Of a DNA stretch of 64,000 bases, positions 52,068 to 59,806 are shown one piece after another. Origin of the DNA: Methanomassiliicoccaceae archaeon (GTDB lineage: Archaea > Thermoplasmatota > Thermoplasmata > Methanomassiliicoccales > Methanomethylophilaceae). The translations under genes were made by a program, and so were the position numbers. The notes below the pieces were generated by a model. That model had not been told where the DNA came from. It was given only the letters and a program-made list of their open reading frames with translations, and did no database searches. The first letter of the stretch is position 1; each line of letters begins with the position of its first letter. The stretch is taken from assembly GCA_034928305.1 (NCBI GenBank), contig JAYFOZ010000002.1, forward strand, positions 558,001-622,000, given 5' to 3'.

Positions 52068-52104
52068 CTATATCAATATGTATATTTCTATATTGCATAT
52101 ATAG
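52068..52104. repeat. AT-rich dyad over the regulator promoter
   Basis: CTATAT-CAATAT (52068-52079) and ATATTG-CAT-ATATAG (52090-52104) form interrupted inverted arms. They overlap the predicted TATA box of the AbrB-PhoU gene and that of the candidate small RNA. It is a possible operator. Confidence 0.45.
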
Positions 52105-52127
52105 TTAAAAATAAGATATTGTTTTCA

Positions 52128-52193
52128 AGCATGTTTGGATATGGATAAACAGAAATCCAAACCCGGATCGATGGGGATCCGGTGCAATTTTTT
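52128..52193 (+). ncRNA. Candidate small RNA with two hairpins and intrinsic terminator
   Basis: A TATA-like ATATATAGTT (near 52099-52106) would start a transcript near 52128. GTTTGGAT (52133-52140) pairs perfectly with ATCCAAAC (52155-52162). CCGGATC (52163-52169) pairs with GATCCGG (52176-52182). A run of six T follows at 52188-52193. The two stems stack directly, and no ORF fits. It is oriented towards pstS and may be controlled by phosphate. Confidence 0.5.
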
Positions 52194-52284
52194 AAAGTAT
52201 CTTCCCAAAATAACAACATGAACGATTATACAGACATGATAACCTGAACTGTGCCAATTATCCCGCATTAATTGTGAAAATAGA

Positions 52285-52298
52285 ATATATCGATATAT
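52285..52298. promoter_or_regulatory. Perfect 14-bp palindrome upstream of the pst TATA box
   Basis: ATATATCGATATAT is a perfect palindrome ending about 8 bp before the TATA-like CATATAATATTTC of pstS. The position fits an operator for the AbrB-PhoU regulator. AT-rich sequence makes chance palindromes more likely, hence modest confidence. Confidence 0.45.
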
Positions 52299-52367
52299 AG
52301 ACCACCATATAATATTTCGACGAGGTATATATGCAATCCGATACTCCTATAATGTGAGGCGTAAACC

Positions 52368-53273
52368 TTGGAAGGCAAAACAATAGCACTTATGACAACC
52401 TTTTTAATTATCGGAGCCGGGATCGGCATCGGTGCCGGTTACTTCGTATGGGGGTCGGACGGAAACAACGGCTCCGAAATGGAGAACATAGCACTCAGCG
52501 TAGACGGCGTGGTGCCGTCTGCCGAGACGGTCCAGGACGGTACATACACGATCTATAGGGACCTTATCCTTGCAACGAATGGAGCGCCCACCGGCCTGGC
52601 CCAGGATTTCATAGAGTGGATCCTAAGCGCGGAAGGGCAGGCTATAGTCTCTGAGGAAGGATTCGTCGAGCTCACCGAGGGAGAGTACACGGCCATGAGC
52701 CCCGCCCCGAGCGGAACACTCAATGTCGCCGGTTCGACCACTGTCCAGCCGATGATGGTCAAATTCGTCGAGGCATATGAAGCCAAGTACCCCGGTGTGG
52801 AGATCAACGTCACCGGCGGAGGGTCAGGAGCAGGTGCAACGGCAGCCATTAACGGAACCGCAGACATAGGGATGCTCTCGAGGGACCTTAAGTCCTCCTC
52901 CCCCTCCGAGTCCGCGTTGACAGCCACGACGATCGCCAAGGACGGAGTCATAATCGTCGTAGACAAGGCCGCCGGCGTGACCGACCTGACCACCAACCAG
53001 ATCGCCAAGATCTTCAACGGCGAATACACAAACTGGAACCAAGTCGGAGGAAATGACCTCAATATCGCCCCCATAATAAGGGAGGACGGATCCGGAACCA
53101 GGGAGACGTTCGACACCAAGATGGTCGAGTCGCTCGGCATAACCGTCAGCGAATTCGGTCAGAACATGATGGGATACTCTGCCACTAACTCGACCGGCGC
53201 TATGCTTGCGCTCTGCAAGAGCATCGGCGGGTCCATCGGGTATGTCAACCTCGGCAGTCTGTCCGAGCTGTGA
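52368..53273 (+). CDS. pstS: Phosphate-binding protein PstS, circularly permuted and membrane anchored
   Basis: A 301-residue phosphate-binding protein with rearranged order. Residues 5-27 are a membrane anchor with no lipobox. Residues about 44-105 (VDGVVPSAETVQDGTYTIYR, then PTGLAQDFIEWILSAEGQ and EEGFVEL) match the C-terminal end of normal PstS. From about 116, GTLNVAGSTTVQPMM begins the normal N-terminal part. The phosphate-site motifs GSTTVQ, SGAGATAA, DIGMLSRDL and EDGSGTRETF follow in order. The protein ends at IGYVNLGSLSEL, exactly where the moved segment would usually follow. Start is TTG 52368 with a GTGAGG site; ATG 52392 is possible. Phosphate binding is likely kept. Confidence 0.9.
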   Translation: MEGKTIALMTTFLIIGAGIGIGAGYFVWGSDGNNGSEMENIALSVDGVVPSAETVQDGTYTIYRDLILATNGAPTGLAQDFIEWILSAEGQAIVSEEGFVELTEGEYTAMSPAPSGTLNVAGSTTVQPMMVKFVEAYEAKYPGVEINVTGGGSGAGATAAINGTADIGMLSRDLKSSSPSESALTATTIAKDGVIIVVDKAAGVTDLTTNQIAKIFNGEYTNWNQVGGNDLNIAPIIREDGSGTRETFDTKMVESLGITVSEFGQNMMGYSATNSTGAMLALCKSIGGSIGYVNLGSLSEL

Positions 53274-53274
53274 G

Positions 53275-53376
53275 ATGATTTACATGTATGCAACAAAAGG
53301 GGAACACAAAAAAAGAAAAGAACTGTTATTCAAACAGTCATGCATGGACGAGTTCGCCCCTGTTGCATCAAATCAT
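53275..53376 (+). other. Large imperfect hairpin between pstS and pstCA
   Basis: ATGATTT (53275-53281) pairs with AAATCAT (53370-53376), ATGCAACA (53288-53295) with TGTTGCAT (53361-53368), GGGG with CCCC (53299-53302 with 53357-53360) and AAC with GTT. Inside lies a separate hairpin, ACTGTT/AACAGT (53322-53338). The structure begins two bases after the pstS stop and ends just before the GAGGT site of pstCA. It could stabilise the pstS message and lower downstream expression. Confidence 0.65.
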
Positions 53377-53387
53377 GAGGTCTGATC

Positions 53388-55448
53388 ATGGCTTCCAGCA
53401 ATATGGCGTTCAGGTTCGAAGAGGTCGAAAAGACCGGAACGGGTTTTGAAACCCCCGACGGTAAAGGCAGGAGCATAACGACCCGTCGCTTCAATCCGGA
53501 CGCCATACCTAAACTTGTTTTGGCAGCCACGGCCGTCTCGGCCGTGGTCATAGTATTTTTTATAATAATCTACATCGCGGGCCTAAGCCTGCCGGCTTTT
53601 AGGGAAGTCGGCATATGGGAATTCGTTTCTGGAGATTTGTGGTATCCGAGCCAGGGATACTACGGGGCGCTTCCGCTGATCACAGGTACGGTATTGGTGA
53701 CGGCCGGGTCCATATTGTTCGCGGTCCCCCTGGGCGTAGGAGCTGCGATCTACCTTTCGGAGATAGCTTCGGAGAAGGTCAGAAACATATTGAAACCTGT
53801 ATGCGAAGTATTTGCGGGAATACCCAGCATTGTTTACGGATTTTTTGGAATGGTCGTCCTTTGCCCGTTCCTTTTAAATCTTTTCCCTGACCAGTTGATG
53901 TATTCTACATCCTGGATCGCAGGATCGATACTTTTGGGAATCATGGCACTCCCCACGGTCATATCTGTATCCGAAGATGCCATCCGCGCTGTGCCCGTCT
54001 CATATCGCCGCGCTTCCCTGGCGATGGGAGCCACCGGATGGGAGACCACCACCAAGGTCGTTCTTCCGGCCGCATCTTCCGGAGTTATCGCCGCGGTGAT
54101 ACTGGGTATCGGAAGGGCAATGGGCGAGACCATGGCAGTGATAATGGTCACAGGCAACTCACCTATCATCCCGGACCCCATTTTCAACATATTTTCCAAC
54201 ATCAGGACGCTGACGGCCACCATTGCATTGGAAATGCCCGAAGTGGCCTATAACAGCATTCACTATTCTTCGTTGTTCGCCGTCGCAATTCTGTTGCTTA
54301 TTTCGGTAATAATCGTAAATCTCACTGCGAACGCGATCGGAAGAAGGACGAAGAGGAAACTCGGTATAATCAAAGCCTCGGAACATTCTTTCGACCTTAA
54401 GAGCATGATAATCCGCAGGATCGACGCCGAGACCCTTAGAACGATACACAGATTGAAGCCGCTCATAAAAATGGTATTCAAGGCCGCGGTATTGTTCATG
54501 TTGGCCTCGATGATGCTCTCCCTGTTCTTCGCGAACAATCTGGCACTGATAATCGGCGGCCTTGTCGCCATAGGATATGTCCTGATATCGAAAGGGATGA
54601 AATATGTCAGTTCCACCGACAAACAAACGGCGGCGCACGCGTCACTTAAGTTACTAATGGTCTTTGTGCTGATATTGCTGGCGATCATAATCGGGGATAT
54701 CTTGATTAAGGGCCTTCCGGCGATCTCCACCGATTTCATCTTCGGAATGCCCAGCGATTCAGGGCGCGCCGGGGGCATCTGGCCCGCGATCACCGGTACC
54801 CTCGAGCTTCTGACATTCACCGCATTGATCGCACTGCCCATGGGCATCGGCGCGGGAATCTATCTGTCCCAGTATGCACGCGAAAACAAGTTCACACACA
54901 CCGTCCGTAACGCGGTAGACGCCCTAAACGGGACCCCGTCCATAGTTTTCGGACTTTTCGGTATGTCCGCCCTTGTGATGGCTCTCGGATGGGGCTACTC
55001 CGTGATCGCCGGCTCGGTCACTTTGGCGTTCATGATATTGCCGGTTATAATCAAGACCACCGAGCAGGCCGTCTCAGCCGTGCCCAAGAGCCTCATAGAA
55101 GCATCCATGGCAATGGGTTCCAGCAAATGGCAGGCGATCTACAAGGTCGTCCTTCCTGCGGCCTTAGGAGGGGTCATCACGGGAATAATCCTGAGCCTGG
55201 GGCGCGCCGCGGGAGAGACCGCGCCGATCATGTTCACCGCTGCGGTGGCATTCAAATCCCAGGTGTCGTTTTCACTTTTCGAACCTGTCATGGCCCTGCC
55301 ATACCACCTTTATTTCCTGGCAGGCGAGGTCACAGGTTCCACTACCAACCAGTACGGCACCGCGGTCGTGCTTTTGGGCATCGTCCTTTCGATGTTCCTG
55401 TTGGCATCGCTGATCAGATATCATTACTCTAAAAACACAAAATGGTGA
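53388..55448 (+). CDS. Phosphate ABC transporter permease, PstC-PstA fusion
   Basis: A 686-residue fusion of the two permeases. Residues about 40-325 are PstC-like, with the coupling-helix EAA motif in the segment [23 protein letters not shown] near 210. A linker and extra helices follow, about 325-420. Residues about 420-686 are PstA-like, with [21 protein letters not shown] near 565. The order PstC then PstA matches the usual operon, so the fusion replaces two genes. ATG 53388 has a GAGGT site 6 nt upstream. About twelve or more helices are expected. Confidence 0.92.
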   Translation: MASSNMAFRFEEVEKTGTGFETPDGKGRSITTRRFNPDAIPKLVLAATAVSAVVIVFFIIIYIAGLSLPAFREVGIWEFVSGDLWYPSQGYYGALPLITGTVLVTAGSILFAVPLGVGAAIYLSEIASEKVRNILKPVCEVFAGIPSIVYGFFGMVVLCPFLLNLFPDQLMYSTSWIAGSILLGIMALPTVISVSEDAIRAVPVSYRRASLAMGATGWETTTKVVLPAASSGVIAAVILGIGRAMGETMAVIMVTGNSPIIPDPIFNIFSNIRTLTATIALEMPEVAYNSIHYSSLFAVAILLLISVIIVNLTANAIGRRTKRKLGIIKASEHSFDLKSMIIRRIDAETLRTIHRLKPLIKMVFKAAVLFMLASMMLSLFFANNLALIIGGLVAIGYVLISKGMKYVSSTDKQTAAHASLKLLMVFVLILLAIIIGDILIKGLPAISTDFIFGMPSDSGRAGGIWPAITGTLELLTFTALIALPMGIGAGIYLSQYARENKFTHTVRNAVDALNGTPSIVFGLFGMSALVMALGWGYSVIAGSVTLAFMILPVIIKTTEQAVSAVPKSLIEASMAMGSSKWQAIYKVVLPAALGGVITGIILSLGRAAGETAPIMFTAAVAFKSQVSFSLFEPVMALPYHLYFLAGEVTGSTTNQYGTAVVLLGIVLSMFLLASLIRYHYSKNTKW

Positions 55449-56221
55449 TCATATTGAACGAAGATACAGATCTGGCTATGAATGTTAAGAACCTTAGCCT
55501 GTGGTACGGAAAAAACCAGGCGATATTCGACGTCTCGATGCCGATAAGGAGGAACAAGATCACAGCTCTCATCGGCCCCTCCGGATGCGGCAAGTCGACA
55601 CTGATACGGGTTTTCAACAGAATGAACGACCTGGTCGACGGATGCAGGGTGGAGGGACTTGTGGAATACAACGGGCAGAACATCTACGCGCCCGAGGCCA
55701 ACGTGCTGGATGTAAGGGCGCAGATCGGAATGATCTTCCAGAGCCCCAATCCCTTCCCGATGACCATAAGGGACAACATAACGTATGGACCCAAGATTCA
55801 CGGCATAAGGGACGAGAGGAAGCTCGACAAGATCGTGGAGGAATCGCTTAAGAAAGCGGCTTTGTGGGACGAGGTCAAGGACCGGCTGAGCACATATGCC
55901 ATGAAACTGTCCGGGGGCCAGCAGCAGAGGCTGTGCATCGCCCGCGCACTGTCGATCAATCCGGATGTTCTTCTCATGGACGAACCGACCTCCGCCCTGG
56001 ACCCGTTGGCCACGAAGAAGATCGAGGAACTGGCCGTCCAGCTTGCAAAAGAATACACCGTGGTCATCGTGACCCACAATATGCAACAGGCGATGCGCAT
56101 CGCCGACTACACCGCGTTCATGTACATGGGCGAACTCGCGGAGTTCGGCGAGACCGCGCAGATATTCAACGACCCCAAGAACGAGCTTACAAAGAACTAC
56201 GTGCACGGCGTCTTCAGCTGA
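55442..56221 (+). CDS. pstB: Phosphate ABC transporter ATPase PstB
   Basis: A 259-residue ABC ATPase that drives phosphate import. Walker A is GPSGCGKST (near 44), the Q loop is [12 protein letters not shown] (near 98), the signature is LSGGQQQRL (near 158) and Walker B is [12 protein letters not shown] (near 178), with the switch histidine in VTHNM. ATG 55442 overlaps the pstCA stop. A TTG at 55454 right after GGTGATC is an attractive alternative start (MNEDTDL). It is the last gene of the pst operon. Confidence 0.95.
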   Translation: MVIILNEDTDLAMNVKNLSLWYGKNQAIFDVSMPIRRNKITALIGPSGCGKSTLIRVFNRMNDLVDGCRVEGLVEYNGQNIYAPEANVLDVRAQIGMIFQSPNPFPMTIRDNITYGPKIHGIRDERKLDKIVEESLKKAALWDEVKDRLSTYAMKLSGGQQQRLCIARALSINPDVLLMDEPTSALDPLATKKIEELAVQLAKEYTVVIVTHNMQQAMRIADYTAFMYMGELAEFGETAQIFNDPKNELTKNYVHGVFS

Positions 56222-56284
56222 ACCGCTCTTCGACAAACCCTTTACTTTTTTTCATTAGGGATTGTGCCAGTAATAAAAATAATA

Positions 56285-56315
56285 ATAATTTCCGTCCGAT
56301 ATTTACGGAAATTAT
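56285..56315. terminator. Hairpin between convergent pstB and zinc-ribbon gene
   Basis: ATAATTTCCGT (56285-56295) pairs perfectly with ACGGAAATTAT (56305-56315) around a 9-nt loop. It lies between two convergent genes and is flanked by AT-rich sequence. It probably serves as a transcript end. Confidence 0.55.
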
Positions 56316-56331
56316 GGAAAATGTTTTGCTA

Positions 56332-56907
56332 TCAGTCTTTAAACGCGGGTTTCGTTCTGTATAAGAAATGCGACACCAGAAGTCCTACCGCAAGGAACAG
56401 AATGCCATCGATCCCTCCGAACAGCAAGACCACTGAGCCTGCGAGACAGAGTATGACCGCGATAGTGTGCCTTCTCTTTGTTACGCTCAGGACCAAACTT
56501 ATCGCCACGAGTGCCACGGAAACAGCGAACATGATGCCGAGGATGAACATGGAGTCCACGAGCGCGGACATGTCCGCGGAGGTTAGCCCGTATTCGGCCA
56601 TCATGGCTATGTAATCTGGGTCTGATTCGATGTATTCGACAAGGGCCCCGAAGCTTACGCACACGATAGCCATTATCACACCTAAAATCACGTAGCCTGC
56701 CATCAGGAAATAGATCCAGGTCAGTTTCTTTTCTGCTTTTGCCTTATCGGCATCCTGAACGCCGACGACATACCCTGCACTTTCCGGTCCGGACCTGTAC
56801 AGATAGTCGGATCCCTCCACAGGATTTCCGCACTCGGGGCAGAACGCCGAGCCCGTTTCAAGCTTGGCCCCGCAATGGGTGCAGAACTCTTGTACATTTT
56901 CTCCCAT
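56332..56907 (-). CDS. Zinc-ribbon membrane protein
   Basis: A 191-residue protein. The N-terminus holds a zinc ribbon (CTHCGAKLETGSAFCPECG, residues 9-27). A polar linker follows and then about four membrane helices from residue 63, with an acidic loop (about 90-115, EYIESDPDYIAMM). It is similar in plan to the protein at 37092 but longer. No family function is known. It is alone on its strand; a TATA-like CTAATAAATG (minus strand) lies about 25 bp upstream. Confidence 0.8.
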   Translation of the reverse strand: MGENVQEFCTHCGAKLETGSAFCPECGNPVEGSDYLYRSGPESAGYVVGVQDADKAKAEKKLTWIYFLMAGYVILGVIMAIVCVSFGALVEYIESDPDYIAMMAEYGLTSADMSALVDSMFILGIMFAVSVALVAISLVLSVTKRRHTIAVILCLAGSVVLLFGGIDGILFLAVGLLVSHFLYRTKPAFKD

Positions 56908-56999
56908 ATGTTCCCATTATCATCAACATTTATTAGATTGTTTCTCAGGTATCGGCCCGTTCCAAATGATTAATATACGGCAACATCTTAGTCCCTGTC

Positions 57000-57112
57000 A
57001 CGGAGATCGCTCTGCCGGACAGTTCCGACATGGTGCCGTGGCGGATATTTCGTCCGCAGTCCATACGGGGGCAAGTGGCCGAACGTGCGGGTTTGAAGTA
57101 TTTTGTTATTTT
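57000..57112 (+). ncRNA. Candidate GC-rich structured RNA upstream of the S19e operon
   Basis: A GC-rich island (about 57000-57092) lies in AT-rich intergenic DNA. It follows a TATA-like TAATATAC (about 56970-56978) and precedes a T-rich tract (about 57100-57112). It can form CACGG/CCGTG and GCGGA/TCCGC stems. The S19e gene has its own TATA box (TTTATA, about 57124). The pattern is typical of archaeal small RNAs, but I cannot assign it to a family. Confidence 0.35.
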
Positions 57113-57192
57113 ACTAGCAATGCTTTTATACAGTTTCACAATACCAGTGCTGTTGTCCGCATATTTACGTATCGGACGCATGAGGTACAAGC

Positions 57193-57621
57193 ATGGTAAC
57201 TGTCTATGATGTTCCCGCCGAGAAACTCATACTTAAAGCGGCTGAAAAGCTCAAGAGGAATGACAATATCTCCCCTCCTGAGTGGGCCGAGTATGCGAAG
57301 ACGGGCAGGCACACGGAAAAAGCTCCGATGCAGGAGGACTGGTGGTACACCAGGTCCGCCTCTATCCTTAGGAAGCTTTATGTTAAAGGACCGATGGGAT
57401 CTTCCAAACTCGCAGCCGAGTACGGAGGATTTGCTGACAAGGGATCGATGCCCAACAGGGCAGTCAAGGGAAGCCGCAACATCGCCAGAAAGTGCATGAT
57501 GCAGCTCGAGGCGGCAGGACTGCTGGTCTCTAAAGACAAGCAGGGAAGGGCAATCTCTCCTGCAGGACAGTCGCTCCTCGACAACGCAGCCAAAGAGGTC
57601 TACGACGAAATGAATGCATGA
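57193..57621 (+). CDS. rps19e: Ribosomal protein S19e
   Basis: A 142-residue small-subunit ribosomal protein of the archaeal/eukaryotic S19e family, needed for 40S-type head maturation. The start MVTVYDVPAEKLI, the motif WWYTRSASILRKLYVKGPMG (near 51-70) and the end SPAGQSLLDN are typical. A TATA box (near 57124) is about 65 bp upstream, and GAGGT lies 6 nt before the ATG. It is the first gene of a translation operon with PDCD5, L39e, L31e and aIF6. Confidence 0.96.
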   Translation: MVTVYDVPAEKLILKAAEKLKRNDNISPPEWAEYAKTGRHTEKAPMQEDWWYTRSASILRKLYVKGPMGSSKLAAEYGGFADKGSMPNRAVKGSRNIARKCMMQLEAAGLLVSKDKQGRAISPAGQSLLDNAAKEVYDEMNA

Positions 57622-57635
57622 GGAGGTTTGAGCAT

Positions 57636-57986
57636 ATGGATGACCCTGAATTAGAAGCTTTGAGAAGAAAGAGGATGACTGAAATGCAACAGCAGCAGTC
57701 GTTTTCCCAGCAGCAGTACGCCCAGCAACAGCAGGCAGATGAACAGAGACAGCAGTACGAAGCTCAAAAACAGGCTATTCTAAGACAGATTCTCACTCCT
57801 GAGGCCAGGGACAGGCTCGCCAACGTCAAATTGGCCGACCCCCAGCACGCCGACATGGTGGAGAATCAGCTTATCCAGCTTGCACAGTCGGGAAGACTGC
57901 AGCAGGTCATCAGCGAAGATATGCTCAAAGAACTTCTCAAGCAGATCGCCCCTAAAAAAAGGGATATCAAAATCGAGAGGAGATAA
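57636..57986 (+). CDS. PDCD5-family DNA-binding protein
   Basis: A 116-residue helical protein of the archaeal PDCD5/TFAR19 family. The N-terminal acidic start [14 protein letters not shown], a Gln-rich stretch (about residues 20-50) and the core [21 protein letters not shown] (near 55-75) are typical. I chose ATG 57636, 8 nt after GGAGGT; ATG 57618 overlaps rps19e and lacks that spacing. The family binds DNA or works in translation-linked complexes; its exact role in archaea is unclear. Confidence 0.92.
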   Translation: MDDPELEALRRKRMTEMQQQQSFSQQQYAQQQQADEQRQQYEAQKQAILRQILTPEARDRLANVKLADPQHADMVENQLIQLAQSGRLQQVISEDMLKELLKQIAPKKRDIKIERR

Positions 57987-57988
57987 AA

Positions 57989-58144
57989 ATGTCAAGCACT
58001 AAACCGCCTGCGATGAAGGCAAGGCTGAACAAGAAGATCAAACAGAACCGCCGCGTTCCGGCCTGGGTTATGATAAGGACTAGCAGACAGTTCCTCCGCC
58101 ACCCCAAGAGGAGATCGTGGCGCATTGGAAAGCTCAAGGAGTGA
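57989..58144 (+). CDS. rpl39e: Ribosomal protein L39e
   Basis: A 51-residue, very basic protein lining the ribosome exit tunnel. The sequence ([20 protein letters not shown], then [14 protein letters not shown] and HPKRRSWR) is the expected size and composition of L39e. It begins two bases after the PDCD5 stop and has GAGAGGAG upstream. Its stop lies just before the L31e start, showing tight coupling. Confidence 0.96.
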   Translation: MSSTKPPAMKARLNKKIKQNRRVPAWVMIRTSRQFLRHPKRRSWRIGKLKE

Positions 58145-58149
58145 TTCGG

Positions 58150-58413
58150 ATGGCAGATGAAATTCAAAGGATCATCATTATCCCGCTCAGAGCGACGAAG
58201 CAGGCACCCCGCACAAAGAGGGCCAAGCGCGCCGTTAAAGAGGTCAGGGAGCACGTGATGAGGCACATGAAGGTCGACGAGGAACACGTATGGCTGGACA
58301 CCGCTCTCAACGAGAAGATCTGGGAGAACGGGATTCAGAACCCGCCCTCGAAGGTCGCCGTGAAGGCCACCAAATTTGATGACGGGCTCGTTGAAGTAAC
58401 GCTCGCAGAGTGA
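58150..58413 (+). CDS. rpl31e: Ribosomal protein L31e
   Basis: An 87-residue large-subunit protein near the exit tunnel. The motifs RIIIIPLRATKQAPRTKRAKRA (about 8-29) and HVWLDTALNEKIWENG (about 50-65) are typical. I chose ATG 58150, 8 nt after GGAG; a GTG at 58141 overlaps the L39e stop. Length is normal for archaeal L31e. Confidence 0.95.
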   Translation: MADEIQRIIIIPLRATKQAPRTKRAKRAVKEVREHVMRHMKVDEEHVWLDTALNEKIWENGIQNPPSKVAVKATKFDDGLVEVTLAE

Positions 58414-58418
58414 TAAAC

Positions 58419-59084
58419 ATGATAAGACTCTCCCGTTACGGCGGAAACTGCAATATCGGCGTGTTCGCCGCGGCGGGGGAGGACCTTGCATTAGTAGCCG
58501 GGGACGCCGAACCGGGTTTCGTGAGGGACCTGGAGATAATCCTCGGTGTCAAAACCATCCTTACGTCGGTCGCCGGATCGTTCGTCGTCGGATCGCTTAC
58601 GGCGATGAACTCCAACGGCATCGCGGTCTCGGGAATGGCCGAGCATGACGAACTTGAAAAGATCAGGTCGTTCGCCGGTAACATAGCTACAGTCCCCGGA
58701 AGATTCAACGCGGCGGGGAACAACATCCTTGTAAACGACCGCGGTGCGATCGTGAATCCGATATACACGGATGCCGCCATTAAGGAATTCTCGGATGTTT
58801 TCGGTGTCGAATGCGTCCGTTCCTCGATAGCGGGGTGCGATACCGTCGGTTCCGTTTGCGTAGTGACCAACAAGGGATGCGTCTGTCATAACGATACGAC
58901 GGACGAGGAAATACGGCTGATAGCCGAGGTCCTGAAGGTCGAATGCAAGAGGACGACGGTCAACCACGGCGTCGATTTCCTCGCATCCGGTATAATCGCC
59001 AATTCGAAAGGCGCACTCGTCGGCGACCTTACGATGCCCATCGAGATGGGAAGGATAGAAGAAGGGCTGGACCTGTACGACTGA
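58419..59084 (+). CDS. eif6: Translation initiation factor aIF6
   Basis: A 221-residue anti-association factor that binds the 50S subunit and blocks 30S joining. The start MIRLSRYGGNCNIGVFA and repeated elements with NSNGIAVSGMAEHDELEKI (near 69) and NDRGAIVNPIYTD (near 108) are typical of the five-fold repeat fold. ATG 58419 is preferred to GTG 58410, which overlaps L31e. It ends the translation operon and converges on the MBL gene with no gap. Confidence 0.94.
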   Translation: MIRLSRYGGNCNIGVFAAAGEDLALVAGDAEPGFVRDLEIILGVKTILTSVAGSFVVGSLTAMNSNGIAVSGMAEHDELEKIRSFAGNIATVPGRFNAAGNNILVNDRGAIVNPIYTDAAIKEFSDVFGVECVRSSIAGCDTVGSVCVVTNKGCVCHNDTTDEEIRLIAEVLKVECKRTTVNHGVDFLASGIIANSKGALVGDLTMPIEMGRIEEGLDLYD

Positions 59085-59729
59085 TCAACGGTCGAACACC
59101 CAGCACTCGCTGTGCTCCGGCAGCTCGTCATGAGACAGATCGATCTCGTTGCCGACATAGTCGATATTTTCGGAAGGGACCATCTTCAAAAAGTCATCTA
59201 ACGGAAGCAAAGCTATACAGAGGCCGAACACGCGATAGTGCATCGGAACTATCACTCTTGGGTCGGCCTTTGCTATAAATTCCTTCACTTCCGGGAGTTC
59301 CATGGTGTAATTGGCTCCTACGGGTACGAACAGTATGTCTGCTCCGCGGACCCGGTTCATCGTTTTTTCATCGGGCATGGCGCCGAGGTCCCCGCAATGG
59401 CATATAGATACCCCATCCATCTCGAAACGATAGATCGTATTCAGTCCTCGTTTCGTTCCGCGCTCGCCGTCATGGTATGATTGCAGGCCCTCGATCTCGA
59501 ACGGTCCGACCTTGAACTTCCCGATCTTTCCCATATAGTCCCTGTGTTCCCCGCTTATGACCCGGGATACGTTATGATCGTAATGGTCGTGGGTCATCAG
59601 AACCACGGACGCGTTTCTCGGAGAAGGTGCCTTGATACCTATCGATTTACCGTCATGAGGGTCGATTACAATGGTGCCGAGCTCGCATCCGAACTCGAAA
59701 CATGAGTGACCGTGCCATCTGATGAGCAT
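59085..59729 (-). CDS. MBL-fold metallo-hydrolase (UlaG-like)
   Basis: A 214-residue metallo-beta-lactamase-fold hydrolase. The HxHxDH-type motif appears as MTHDHYDHN (near 45-53), with HGHSCFEF near the N-terminus. Further metal ligands are likely in CHCGDLG (near 110-116) and VPMHYRVF (near 161). The UlaG-like family cleaves phosphoesters or lactones; the substrate here is unknown. Length is normal. It is alone on its strand. Confidence 0.85.
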   Translation of the reverse strand: MLIRWHGHSCFEFGCELGTIVIDPHDGKSIGIKAPSPRNASVVLMTHDHYDHNVSRVISGEHRDYMGKIGKFKVGPFEIEGLQSYHDGERGTKRGLNTIYRFEMDGVSICHCGDLGAMPDEKTMNRVRGADILFVPVGANYTMELPEVKEFIAKADPRVIVPMHYRVFGLCIALLPLDDFLKMVPSENIDYVGNEIDLSHDELPEHSECWVFDR

Positions 59730-59806
59730 ACCGATGACAGTGCACCGCTGTCTTTAATCATTTCCCAAGGGGCAAAGCGTTTATCATTGGGATTCGGTTT
59801 ACCCGT

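Larger units (their letters stand above)
52039..52367. promoter_or_regulatory. Divergent control region between the AbrB-PhoU gene and the pst operon
   Basis: This 329-bp AT-rich region has no protein gene. From left to right it holds a dyad overlapping the regulator promoter (52068-52104), a candidate small RNA (52128-52193), a 14-bp palindrome (52285-52298) and the pstS promoter with TATA-like CATATAATATTTC near 52305-52317. The pstS leader contains a GTGAGG site before TTG 52368. I see nothing clear in 52200-52280. Confidence 0.6.
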
